Positions 7,632 to 14,797 of a stretch of 20,397 nt of DNA are shown one piece after another (position 1 is the stretch's first letter; each line of letters opens with the position of its first letter). The notes beneath the pieces were generated by a model. That model did not search any database, was not told the origin of the DNA, and was given only the letters and a program-made list of their open reading frames with translations. Both the position numbers and the translations under genes were made by a program. The DNA lies in assembly GCA_964592475.1 (NCBI GenBank), contig CAZQEZ010000080.1, forward strand, positions 1-20,397, in the 5' to 3' direction. This stretch comes from CAZQEZ01 sp964592475 (lineage in GTDB: Bacteria > Bacteroidota > Bacteroidia > Cytophagales > Cyclobacteriaceae).

Positions 7632-8480
7632 TTAAACGCCGCTGTACGCATTAAACCCACCATCTATCGGAATCGTTACTCCCGTTACAAAATTAGATAA
7701 ATCCGAAAGCAGGTAAAGAACAGTGCCTATCAGATCATCTGGCTCACCAAATTTACCCATAGGAGTACCAGAAATAATTTTTTTGCCCCTGGGAGTTAAC
7801 TCTCCGGTGTTCTCCTCAATTAAAAGAAAACGGTTTTGGTTGGTAATGAAAAAACCTGGCGCGATACCATTCACCCTTACACCCGCTTTGGCAAAATGTA
7901 CAGATAACCATTCAGTGAAATTATTGATAGAAGCTTTAGCAGCAGAATATGCAGGGATTTTGGTTAATGGCCGAAAACTATTCATGGAAGAAATGTTAAG
8001 GATCACTCCACTTTTCCGCTCTACCATTTCACGGGCAAATACCATTGAAGGAAGCAATGTTCCCATAAAATTGAGATCGAAAACATTTTTAAATGCTTCT
8101 TCCTCTAAACCAAAGAATGTTTTGTCCAGTTCGCCCATTACAGAGTCGTCAATAAATTCCAGTTCAGTAGTTGCTTTAGGAGAGTTGCCACCCGCACCAT
8201 TGATCAAAATGTCTATCTGGCCAAATTTATCCAAAATTTCTTCTCGTGCCTTTAAAAGTAATTCTTTATTCAGCACATTGCTTTCTACACCAATAGCTTC
8301 TACACCACTGGCTTTTGCAATATTAGAAGCAATATTATCTGCCCGATCCTGATACAGGTCAAGTATTACAATTTTTGCCCCAACGCTTGCTAAACCGGTT
8401 GCCAAAGAGGTACCTATTACACCCCCACCTCCAGTGATTACACAAACTTTATTTTTGAGGTCTTCGAAATGATAAGCCAT
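7632..8480 (-). CDS. SDR-family D-mannonate oxidoreductase (fructuronate reductase) candidate
   Basis: Short-chain dehydrogenase/reductase of 282 residues. The NAD(P) motif TGGGGVIG is at 16-23 and NGAGG at 94-98. The catalytic residues are Ser164 or Ser165, Tyr178 and Lys182 (YSAAK). The C-terminal segment PIDGGFNAYSGV and the stretch INGAGGNSPKATT are typical of the SDR-type D-mannonate oxidoreductases (UxuB/YjmF-like), which interconvert D-fructuronate and D-mannonate with NAD(P)H. Gluconate 5-dehydrogenase is the main alternative within the same fold. It is the first gene of the cluster, with a Bacteroidota promoter and a candidate LacI operator directly upstream. Asp41 at the end of the second strand fits a preference for NAD over NADP. 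Confidence 0.85.
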   Translation of the reverse strand: MAYHFEDLKNKVCVITGGGGVIGTSLATGLASVGAKIVILDLYQDRADNIASNIAKASGVEAIGVESNVLNKELLLKAREEILDKFGQIDILINGAGGNSPKATTELEFIDDSVMGELDKTFFGLEEEAFKNVFDLNFMGTLLPSMVFAREMVERKSGVILNISSMNSFRPLTKIPAYSAAKASINNFTEWLSVHFAKAGVRVNGIAPGFFITNQNRFLLIEENTGELTPRGKKIISGTPMGKFGEPDDLIGTVLYLLSDLSNFVTGVTIPIDGGFNAYSGV

Positions 8481-8514
8481 AGTATTGTTTTTAGTTATGA
8501 TTTGTAATTAATAA

Positions 8515-8528
8515 TGCACACGTGAACA
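8515..8528. promoter_or_regulatory. Candidate LacI-family operator
   Basis: Imperfect palindrome TGCACACGTGAACA with a central CG, as in many LacI-family operators. Ten of 14 positions obey the symmetry (TG..CACGTG..CA). It overlaps the -7 box by 2 bp and covers the predicted transcription start of the sugar-acid operon, a classic place for repression. The pairing with the LacI gene at 1-980 is inferred. Confidence 0.5.
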
Positions 8529-8557
8529 AAATTAAGAAAATTGTTTAAAAGTGTCAA
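8527..8557 (-). promoter_or_regulatory. Bacteroidota-type promoter of the sugar-acid operon
   Basis: On the minus strand, TTG (8555-8557, within TTGACAC) is followed after exactly 20 bp by TAATTTTG (8527-8534), a full match to the Bacteroidota -7 consensus TAnnTTTG. The predicted start near 8520 leaves a leader of about 40 nt before the SDR ATG. Confidence 0.65.
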
Positions 8558-8679
8558 TATATTTGGAAAAATTAAGAAGGTTAAAGAAAAACAGGCATTG
8601 CAAAAAAAATAATTGCAGAAAGATCTGATTTGATCCTAGGCCATTAAAGTTGTGCTTAATAAAAGGTAGAAAGCGAAGT

Positions 8680-8712
8680 TTGTAATGGTTATTACTATTA
8701 TTATATAATTTG
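8680..8712 (+). promoter_or_regulatory. Weak candidate promoter for fabH
   Basis: TTG (8680-8682) is followed after 21 bp by TATAATTTG (8704-8712), close to but not exactly TAnnTTTG. It would give a leader of about 140 nt that contains the inverted repeat at 8798-8818. Confidence 0.3.
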
Positions 8713-8797
8713 CTAATTATCTAATGAACAAAGGTAAGTTTTTCACTTAATTATTTTTTCTCTAATATTGCGCAAATTTTTCCGTTGAATCGGTAAT

Positions 8798-8818
8798 AAT
8801 CTTAAAAACCTTAAGATT
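8798..8818. repeat. Perfect 8-bp inverted repeat upstream of fabH
   Basis: AATCTTAA and TTAAGATT arms are separated by AAACC, ending 43 bp before the fabH start. It may be a transcription factor site or a weak leader hairpin. The stem is AT-rich and has no U-tract, so it is not a good terminator. Confidence 0.5.
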
Positions 8819-8861
8819 CTTTATAGTAAAGTATAAAAGATAATCAACTATATTTAAAAAA

Positions 8862-9851
8862 ATGAGTAACATAAAGGCGGCTATCACGGGTATAGCAGGG
8901 TACGTACCAGATTATGTTCTGACGAATGCAGAATTGGAAACAATGGTAGATACCAATGACGAATGGATAACCTCCAGAACGGGCATAAAAGAAAGAAGAT
9001 TGCTGAAAGGTGAGGGCAAGGGCACCTCCGTGCTTGGTACTGAAGCTGTGAAGCGACTTTGTGAAAAAAAAGATATTGATCCAAAAGAAATTGACTTACT
9101 GATAGTGTCTACCATTTCTCCTGATATGTTGTTCCCGTCTACCGCCAATATTATTGCCTCGAATATTGGACTGGGAAATACCCCGAGCTTTGATATTGCA
9201 GCCGCGTGTACAGGTTTTATTTATGGCTTGGAAACTGCTGTAAACTTTATTAAATCCGGCAATTATAAAAAGGTTGTTTTAGTGGGAGCTGATAAAATGT
9301 CGTCTATTACTGACTATAAGGATCGTAATTCCTGCATTCTATTTGGTGATGCCGCGGCTGCCGTTTTATTGGAGCCAACTACAGAGGAAAATGGCGTAAT
9401 GGACACGGTGATACACAGCGATGGTTCAGGCAAAGATATGATTTACCTGAAAGGTGGTGGCTCGGCCTATCCCCCAACGCATGAAACAATAGATGCCGGT
9501 ATGCATTATTTTTACCAAGACGGCAAAGCAGTATTTAAAGTAGCTGTAACTAATATGGCGAATATAGCCGTGGAAATAATGAATCGTAATAATCTCAGTG
9601 GTGATGATGTTTCTTTTCTGGTGCCACACCAAGCCAACAAAAGAATAATAGAAGCTGTAGCTAAACGTATGGGAGTAGGCATGGATAAAGTGACCTTGAA
9701 TATTGAGCGATATGGAAATACTACAGCTGCAACTATTCCTCTATGTTTGTGGGAATGGGAAGATAAGTTTAAGAAAGGGGATAACATTGTATTGGCAGCA
9801 TTTGGCGGAGGCTTCACCTGGGGAGCTTCTTATTTGAAGTGGGCCTATTAA
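8862..9851 (+). CDS. fabH: Beta-ketoacyl-ACP synthase III (FabH family)
   Basis: Condensing enzyme that joins an acyl-CoA, usually acetyl- or branched-chain acyl-CoA, with malonyl-ACP to begin fatty acid synthesis in the cytosol. The 329 residues match FabH. The catalytic triad is Cys116 (AAACTGF), His256 (VPHQAN) and Asn286 (ERYGNTTAA). Other family marks are NDEWI with SRTGI (32-42), FGDAAAA (161-167) and the glycine-rich end FGGGFTWG. The ATG at 8862 gives the normal N-terminus. It stands alone: the usual plsX/rpmF partners are absent, a TetR gene converges 47 bp downstream, and the sugar-acid operon diverges upstream. Bacteroidota often carry several FabH copies, so this may be a secondary one, and a role in a specialised lipid or polyketide-like product is possible. 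Presence of the whole triad argues for an active enzyme. Confidence 0.95.
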   Translation: MSNIKAAITGIAGYVPDYVLTNAELETMVDTNDEWITSRTGIKERRLLKGEGKGTSVLGTEAVKRLCEKKDIDPKEIDLLIVSTISPDMLFPSTANIIASNIGLGNTPSFDIAAACTGFIYGLETAVNFIKSGNYKKVVLVGADKMSSITDYKDRNSCILFGDAAAAVLLEPTTEENGVMDTVIHSDGSGKDMIYLKGGGSAYPPTHETIDAGMHYFYQDGKAVFKVAVTNMANIAVEIMNRNNLSGDDVSFLVPHQANKRIIEAVAKRMGVGMDKVTLNIERYGNTTAATIPLCLWEWEDKFKKGDNIVLAAFGGGFTWGASYLKWAY

Positions 9852-9898
9852 ATATAGGGATAAAGAAAGAGTGACAGCACCAATTGTTAAATAATATT

Positions 9899-10534
9899 TT
9901 AAAGTTCTTCTCTATACTCTTTTTTGGTTTCTTCCGTAAGAATTCCTTCATAGATAATGTTTACCAAATTATCAAAGATTTCGGCAGGAGCGCGAGGAAT
10001 TTTTTCCAAAATATCTTGCGGCAATTGATAAAGAAAACCTGGGTCTAGCAAATTTTGAGTAGCATTGGCATAAAGCACAACGATAAGATGATGATTAATT
10101 TGGTCATTGATTAATTTTTTACGTTTTCCTTCTTCAATTAACTTATAAAATCTTTTAAAGGCACTATCGCGTTTATATCTGTTTACTTCCTCCCAAAGCT
10201 CGGGCAAATTAACCTGCATATCTTCCATTAGTCGCGGACTTATTTTACTCAAATGCAGCCCTACAAACTTGAGCATTTGCCTCAGTTTAGCAGGATATTC
10301 CATGTTATCATCATAGATAATTTTATCGATACCATTGCCCAAATCGTCGATCACATCATGAACAATCGTTTTCATTATCTCGTATTTACCATCAAAGTAT
10401 TTATATAATGTTTTTTTGCTCATCTTCATGTTACTAGCAATCTCGTCCATGGTCACTTTCTTATAGCCAAGATTGTAAAATAGTTTGCGGGATTCTTCTA
10501 AAATTCTGTTACGATTTTCGGACTTTTCCTCCAT
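9899..10534 (-). CDS. TetR/AcrR-family transcriptional regulator
   Basis: 211-residue one-component regulator. The N-terminal DNA-binding domain (about residues 8-55) has the standard TetR helix-turn-helix: ILEESRKLFYNLGYKKVTMD, then EIASNMKMSKKTLYKYF. The rest is a helical ligand-binding domain with no recognisable signature; the tail is rich in Lys and Glu. It converges with fabH (47 bp between stops) and diverges from the lipoprotein gene across 353 bp, so the lipoprotein gene or itself are possible targets. Many TetR proteins beside fatty-acid genes sense acyl-CoAs, but nothing here proves it. Confidence 0.93.
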   Translation of the reverse strand: MEEKSENRNRILEESRKLFYNLGYKKVTMDEIASNMKMSKKTLYKYFDGKYEIMKTIVHDVIDDLGNGIDKIIYDDNMEYPAKLRQMLKFVGLHLSKISPRLMEDMQVNLPELWEEVNRYKRDSAFKRFYKLIEEGKRKKLINDQINHHLIVVLYANATQNLLDPGFLYQLPQDILEKIPRAPAEIFDNLVNIIYEGILTEETKKEYREEL

Positions 10535-10887
10535 TGGATAAAAAAATTAAATATTCGTGTCATTTTGATACAATATTAACATTAGAAAAAATTTAAAACA
10601 ACTTCTAAGGAGAAAATTTAATGGTTCTAGTCTTATTTATGATATGTTTACTTTCCAATTTTAATTATCATAATCAAACATTAGTATTGAGATCAAATCA
10701 AGTCACCTTTTGCCTGGTAATTTTTTACCCGAATGACTGCTAGTTAATCATGTTAATTAGCAATCTTTTTAGATAATTATCGTTTTGGCCTTAAACTTTT
10801 GCCACATGTAATAAGTATTCGTTTATTAAAGTTGAATTTAAGTTATAATTGGCTCAATTTTGTTGAGCTATTTAATTAATATTTATT
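10535..10887. other. Divergent intergenic region between TetR and lipoprotein genes
   Basis: 353 bp of AT-rich DNA with no open reading frame seen. The only convincing signal is the plus-strand promoter at 10832-10862 for the lipoprotein. A loose palindrome near 10560-10575 (TGTCAT, TTT, GATACA) could be a TetR site but is too imperfect to call. Confidence 0.6.
10832..10862 (+). promoter_or_regulatory. Bacteroidota-type promoter for the lipoprotein gene
   Basis: TTG (10832-10834) is followed after 20 bp by CAATTTTG (10855-10862), one base off TAnnTTTG. A perfect 6-bp inverted repeat (GCTCAA, TTTTG, TTGAGC; 10852-10868) overlaps the -7 box and the expected start, about 20 nt before the ATG. 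Confidence 0.5.
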
Positions 10888-12291
10888 ATGAGAAACATCA
10901 AATTTTATACGGCTCTGATTGCCAGCAGCTTATTATTTTTTCTTAATTGTAGCTCACAGCCTCAAGGATATAATATTGAGGTGACAGTAGATAAAATTGA
11001 CCAATCCACCGCCTATTTGGGCTACTACTACGGTGACAAAAGATACGTGACTGATACCAGTCAGGTAATCAACAATAAAGCGGTCTTTACCGGAGAGGAA
11101 GCTTTGCCCGGTGGTATTTATTTCTTTTACACCCCAAGTGATTATTTCGAAATTATTGTAGACTCCGACCAGCATTTTAGCATCACTACCGATACTTTGG
11201 ATTATGTAAAAAATATGCAGGTAACAGGCAGTAAAGAAAATGAGTTATTTAAAGATTTACGTTTATTTGTAAGTCAAAAACAAAAAAATGCTGCTGAATT
11301 AAATCAAAAATTGCAAACAGAAAAAGATGAAGAAGCTGCAGCTAATCTACGAAAACAATTAGCGGAAATTGAAAAACAAGTAACCGGATATCAGGAAAAC
11401 ATAGTTGAGAAACATCCGAATTTATTCCTTGCCAATATTTTAAAAGCAACCCGAAGACCAGAAATTCCTGAGCCTGAAAAAGATGAAAATGGTAACCCGC
11501 TAGATCCAAATTTTCAATTCAATTATTATAAAGCACATTTTTTCGACAATATTGACTTAAGTGACGACAGAAATTTGCGTACCAACTTTCTACATGGGAA
11601 GGTGATGGAATATTTAGAAAAACTCACGCACCCGAATCCTGATAGCGTGATCAAATCAGCCAGCTTCATCATAGACCAGGCCAAAGATAATCCTGACATG
11701 TATCGCTACATGGTAGTAACGCTTACCAGTAAGTATGAAACTTCTGAAATAATGGGTATGGACAAAGTATTTGTTGAATTAGCAGAGAAATACTATCTAT
11801 CAGGAGAAGCTACCTGGGCAGACGAAGATGTAGTTGAAAAAATAAAAACCAAAGTAGAAGAAACCAAGCCAAACCTGATAGGTGAACCAGCTCCGCCAAT
11901 GGTAATATATGAAACCGATACTACACCAGTCAACTTGTATGATTTGCAATCTAAATATTTGGTGCTTTTCTTTTTTGATCCTGATTGCAGCCATTGTAAA
12001 AAAGTAGCTCCTAAGCTAAATGACATTAACGCGGCAATAAAAATAAGAGGGGGTGAAGTGATTCCTATATGTACTCAGCCAGCCGTTGAACCGGTTATTG
12101 ATTTCAACAAAGAGCTTAATTTGGATTGGAAAACCTATTTAGATTTTCAATACCAAAGAAAAGACTATAATATATTTTCAACCCCCGTAATTTATATTTT
12201 AGATAAAAATAAAAAAATTATTGGTAAACGTTTAGATGTAAATCAAATATTGGATTTTCTGGATAACCAAAATAAGAACGCAATCAATTAA
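10888..12291 (+). CDS. TlpA-like thioredoxin-fold lipoprotein with DUF4369/DUF5106-type N-terminus
   Basis: Predicted periplasmic-facing lipoprotein with thiol-disulfide oxidoreductase fold, 467 residues. The signal peptide ends in a lipobox (FFLNC) with Cys21 as the lipid anchor, followed by SSQ. Residues about 28-115 form a beta-rich domain like DUF4369, common before Bacteroidota TlpA domains. Residues about 130-172 form a charged Lys/Glu/Gln-rich helical, probably coiled-coil, segment, in a middle region resembling DUF5106. The thioredoxin domain begins near 330 (IGEPAPPMV), has the redox pair Cys367 and Cys370 (DPDCSHC) and the cis-proline Pro433 (STPVIYILDKN). The likely role is reduction of periplasmic disulfides, for example in cytochrome maturation or envelope stress, but the partner is unknown. 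It has its own promoter and converges with the small secreted-protein gene, whose repaired reading frame would end 1 bp away. Confidence 0.9.
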   Translation: MRNIKFYTALIASSLLFFLNCSSQPQGYNIEVTVDKIDQSTAYLGYYYGDKRYVTDTSQVINNKAVFTGEEALPGGIYFFYTPSDYFEIIVDSDQHFSITTDTLDYVKNMQVTGSKENELFKDLRLFVSQKQKNAAELNQKLQTEKDEEAAANLRKQLAEIEKQVTGYQENIVEKHPNLFLANILKATRRPEIPEPEKDENGNPLDPNFQFNYYKAHFFDNIDLSDDRNLRTNFLHGKVMEYLEKLTHPNPDSVIKSASFIIDQAKDNPDMYRYMVVTLTSKYETSEIMGMDKVFVELAEKYYLSGEATWADEDVVEKIKTKVEETKPNLIGEPAPPMVIYETDTTPVNLYDLQSKYLVLFFFDPDCSHCKKVAPKLNDINAAIKIRGGEVIPICTQPAVEPVIDFNKELNLDWKTYLDFQYQRKDYNIFSTPVIYILDKNKKIIGKRLDVNQILDFLDNQNKNAIN

Positions 12292-12292
12292 A

Positions 12293-12374
12293 TCATTTTG
12301 ATAGGTTGACCCGGTAGCTATTATCGGGTTGACCATCACAATTAACTTGCACAATTACTTTATCATATCCCTGA
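12293..12374 (-). pseudogene. Out-of-frame C-terminal tail of the small secreted protein
   Basis: In the +1 frame relative to the upstream gene, minus-strand codons from about 12397 to the TGA at 12293-12295 read KKFADQGYDKVIVQVNCDGQ, then PDNSYRVNLSK. This is plausible protein that joins smoothly to the preceding DGY. The frame is closed above by TAG at 12398-12400, so the shift must lie at 12375-12397. Removal of one A from ATAAAG would restore a 177-residue product. The change could be real or a sequencing error. Confidence 0.7.
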
Positions 12375-12827
12375 TCAGCAAATTTCTTTATAACCATCTA
12401 TATTGATTAGATAATTAGTGGCTGATTTAACATCTGCTTCTATATAAAAGTCATTATTTGTTCCCAAAGATTTACATTCAAGTACATTGTAAGTCTTTGT
12501 TTCACAAGGTGCACCTTCTATTAAAACAAGCTGCACACCTCTTACATCTCTGCATTGCTGCGAAGACACAATAAAATATAAATGATTAAACGAACCAGAA
12601 TTAAATTCAAACCATTGATCATTATGGTAATCAATACATTTACCGGTAAGTGATTCATCTACACATGCCCATTGCACTGTGCAATTTTGTGTATGAGATT
12701 TTATTTCCTTACCTAAATCCAATTTAATTCGATTTGCAATATTATCATTAGGTACCTGAGCAAGAACACCACAAACAGCAAAAACCTGAAAAAATAAGAA
12801 TAAAAATTTCACAATACGAAAAGCCAT
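12375..12827 (-). CDS. Small secreted PPC-like protein, C-terminus frameshifted
   Basis: Exported protein of unknown function; 150 residues as encoded, about 177 if the frame is repaired. Residues 1-24 are a signal peptide (MAFRIVKFLFLF, then FQVFAVCGVLAQ) with likely cleavage after VLA. The mature part begins PNDNIANRIKLDLG and has several cysteines in spaced pairs, a WFEF strand near residue 68 and a final NYLINIDGY strand. This pattern recalls the bacterial pre-peptidase C-terminal (PPC) beta-sandwich often found in secreted Bacteroidota proteins, but I cannot assign a family with certainty. The present stop after KEIC cuts off the expected last beta-strand, which lies in another frame (12293-12374). 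The spacing to the upstream outer-membrane protein gene is 50 bp, in the same direction, so co-transcription is possible. Confidence 0.7.
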   Translation of the reverse strand: MAFRIVKFLFLFFQVFAVCGVLAQVPNDNIANRIKLDLGKEIKSHTQNCTVQWACVDESLTGKCIDYHNDQWFEFNSGSFNHLYFIVSSQQCRDVRGVQLVLIEGAPCETKTYNVLECKSLGTNNDFYIEADVKSATNYLINIDGYKEIC

Positions 12828-12877
12828 TTACTAATATAAGAACAGGAAGCGTTACCAAAAAGCAAATGTAAGATTTA

Positions 12878-14692
12878 TTAAAACCTTACAATTTCCGGCT
12901 TCGAAAATTGATATTTTTCAAATTCATAAAAATCGCGCTTTTGGTCAAATACATTGATATCGGGAGTAGTGGCAATAGCATCGGGAAAGTAACCTAGCAG
13001 TAACTGAATTGATTGAAAAATCAGGTTTTCATTTCTTATTTTCAAACCCAGACCAACACCTCTAAATAATCTACCATTCCAAATTTTTTCATTTTCATTC
13101 GCGAGCAACCCAAAATCCACAAAACCGACACCGGCAAAACCAAAACCAAATACCTTAAAAGGTGGAAACAAGTTTAATTCATAATTAAAAACTAATTTTT
13201 TATTACCATAAAAATCTAAATTAAATCCCCTGATCCCTTCATTATTATCCAATTTAATCATTTCTTGCAACTGCTGAGGCTCATCTATATAGGCATGACG
13301 AAATCGCAGAAAGTGACGCAAACGAAAGTTTCCGATTCTTTGCAGATTGGTAAAGTAAGTAAGATCAAATCGAATAGCACTTTCATTGGCCTGTTGCTTA
13401 TAAAAAAAAGAACCTGCTTCAGCAATAGCTGAAAAGTAGCCGATTTTTTTTGCATAAGTACTGTATCCAATTTTAGCACCTGCATACCACTTATGCCTTA
13501 TTTCTCCATCTACATAACCAGCTGTAGCAGTAAAAATACTTCCTACAGGAATGTCTTCTGCTCTACCTAAGCCTACAACAAAACTGGTTTTGTGATACCT
13601 TCGAAAAGCATAACCGGCACTTGCCAAAAATCTCGTATTATCCTGAAAGTAATGATTATTTAGCAAATCAGAAGCCTTGTTAAAATAATCCCAGTTTTCA
13701 ACAGCCGCGCCAACATAATATTGATTTTGAAAATCATATTTACTAAATAAATTAGTGCCATAGCCAAGCCAATATTGCTGATTAATGAAATGCATCTTTT
13801 GCAAAAGAATGGTGTCACGTGCAGCAAACAATTGATTTCTTTCGTGCCAGTTCATGGTTATTCCTCCAGCAAAATCAATTAAGGGTGTTTCAAATATTCG
13901 CTCTATTTCTATTTTATGGCTAATACCAAATCTGTCATAGTTTCGCAGCAAACTCACGTGAAGATATTGGGCAAAGAGATTTTCAAAACGAATGGAGGCG
14001 TCATAATGCAAATAATCGCCGGGAAATCGATCGCCAAAATAAAAACCGACCCTGGCCTTGAAGCCGTACCCTAGAAAATTGTTCTCGTTGAGCGTTAATT
14101 TGCCCGACTTTTCATCTAAATAAACTGCTCCTTCCGGAGCAAGACTCCATAAATCTTGAGTAGTAACTATTATATCGGCACTGTCTTTACCCACAGGTAT
14201 AACCCATATTTGAGCATCGTACAGATAATCTCTGCTCCTCAAAAGGCGCTCACTTTCCGCTAGTTTAAAAGGTGCCAGTCGTTGTCCCGACTCAAATAAT
14301 AGTTGATTTCGAACAATCCATTTTCTGGTTTTTACATGTAAAAAGTCTCCAAGTTTCTCTATCATATTAGGATTCCTGGCCGTATCTGCTCCTTTCTGCC
14401 CAAACACTTCCATTGTATTGATGGAAACATTTCTTATTATCTTATTTACATATTCTTCATACTGCTGATAGCTGTAATCCCATTGGTTAAGCTTCTTGCT
14501 GGGTTTTTTAATTACTTTATTTAACAATAAACCGAAAATGTTATCACGCTTACTATACTCTTTTATGTTTTCTATTATTTCATTTTCTTTATGTTTATTT
14601 ATGATATTAATAGTATTAACCGCCTTGAGCGTATCCTGCTGAGCCCAGGCTAATCGACTGATTAGCAAAAAGAAAATTAAGAAATATCGCAC
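12878..14692 (-). CDS. BamA/TamA-like outer membrane protein (POTRA plus beta-barrel)
   Basis: Predicted outer-membrane protein of the Omp85 superfamily, 604 residues. Signal peptide 1-17 (MRYFLIFFLLISRLAWA). Residues about 85-180 include one recognisable POTRA-like unit, with the hallmark RNQLLFESGQRLAPFKLAES followed by ERLLRSRDYLYDAQIWV. From about residue 190 to the end there are alternating amphipathic strands rich in Tyr, Phe and Gly. The chain ends in a terminal Phe (YQFSKPEIVRF), the typical outer-membrane C-terminal signal. BamA proper has five POTRA domains and about 800 residues, so this is an accessory member with unknown client. It lies 105 bp downstream of the EEP-family gene in the same direction. 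Confidence 0.87.
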   Translation of the reverse strand: MRYFLIFFLLISRLAWAQQDTLKAVNTINIINKHKENEIIENIKEYSKRDNIFGLLLNKVIKKPSKKLNQWDYSYQQYEEYVNKIIRNVSINTMEVFGQKGADTARNPNMIEKLGDFLHVKTRKWIVRNQLLFESGQRLAPFKLAESERLLRSRDYLYDAQIWVIPVGKDSADIIVTTQDLWSLAPEGAVYLDEKSGKLTLNENNFLGYGFKARVGFYFGDRFPGDYLHYDASIRFENLFAQYLHVSLLRNYDRFGISHKIEIERIFETPLIDFAGGITMNWHERNQLFAARDTILLQKMHFINQQYWLGYGTNLFSKYDFQNQYYVGAAVENWDYFNKASDLLNNHYFQDNTRFLASAGYAFRRYHKTSFVVGLGRAEDIPVGSIFTATAGYVDGEIRHKWYAGAKIGYSTYAKKIGYFSAIAEAGSFFYKQQANESAIRFDLTYFTNLQRIGNFRLRHFLRFRHAYIDEPQQLQEMIKLDNNEGIRGFNLDFYGNKKLVFNYELNLFPPFKVFGFGFAGVGFVDFGLLANENEKIWNGRLFRGVGLGLKIRNENLIFQSIQLLLGYFPDAIATTPDINVFDQKRDFYEFEKYQFSKPEIVRF

Positions 14693-14797
14693 AACCTTAT
14701 GTATTGAGGATTAAACTAAACAATTTACAGGAATTGAGATTGCATTTGCCTTTAAAATATGAATTCGTAAAGATATTAATTGTTTCTTTTACCGTCT

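Larger units (their letters stand above)
8481..8861. other. Divergent intergenic region between SDR and fabH
   Basis: 381 bp between two divergent starts. It carries the minus-strand promoter and operator of the sugar-acid operon (8515-8557), a weak plus-strand promoter candidate (8680-8712) and a perfect 8-bp inverted repeat (8798-8818). No open reading frame of note was seen. Confidence 0.75.

Noticed and set aside
7723..8352. A 209-codon open frame on the plus strand opposite the SDR gene
   Set aside because: It is the antisense shadow of a well-supported SDR with complete catalytic motifs. Its translation shows no domain and is typical of a reversed frame.
10560..10575. TetR operator near the TetR start (TGTCAT, TTT, GATACA)
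   Set aside because: Only the outer three bases of each arm match, which is weak in such AT-rich DNA.
12309..12329. Terminator hairpin between the lipoprotein and secreted-protein genes (ACCCG/CGGGT stem)
   Set aside because: The stem is only 5 bp with an 11-nt loop and no T-run, and it falls in the out-of-frame coding tail of the secreted protein.
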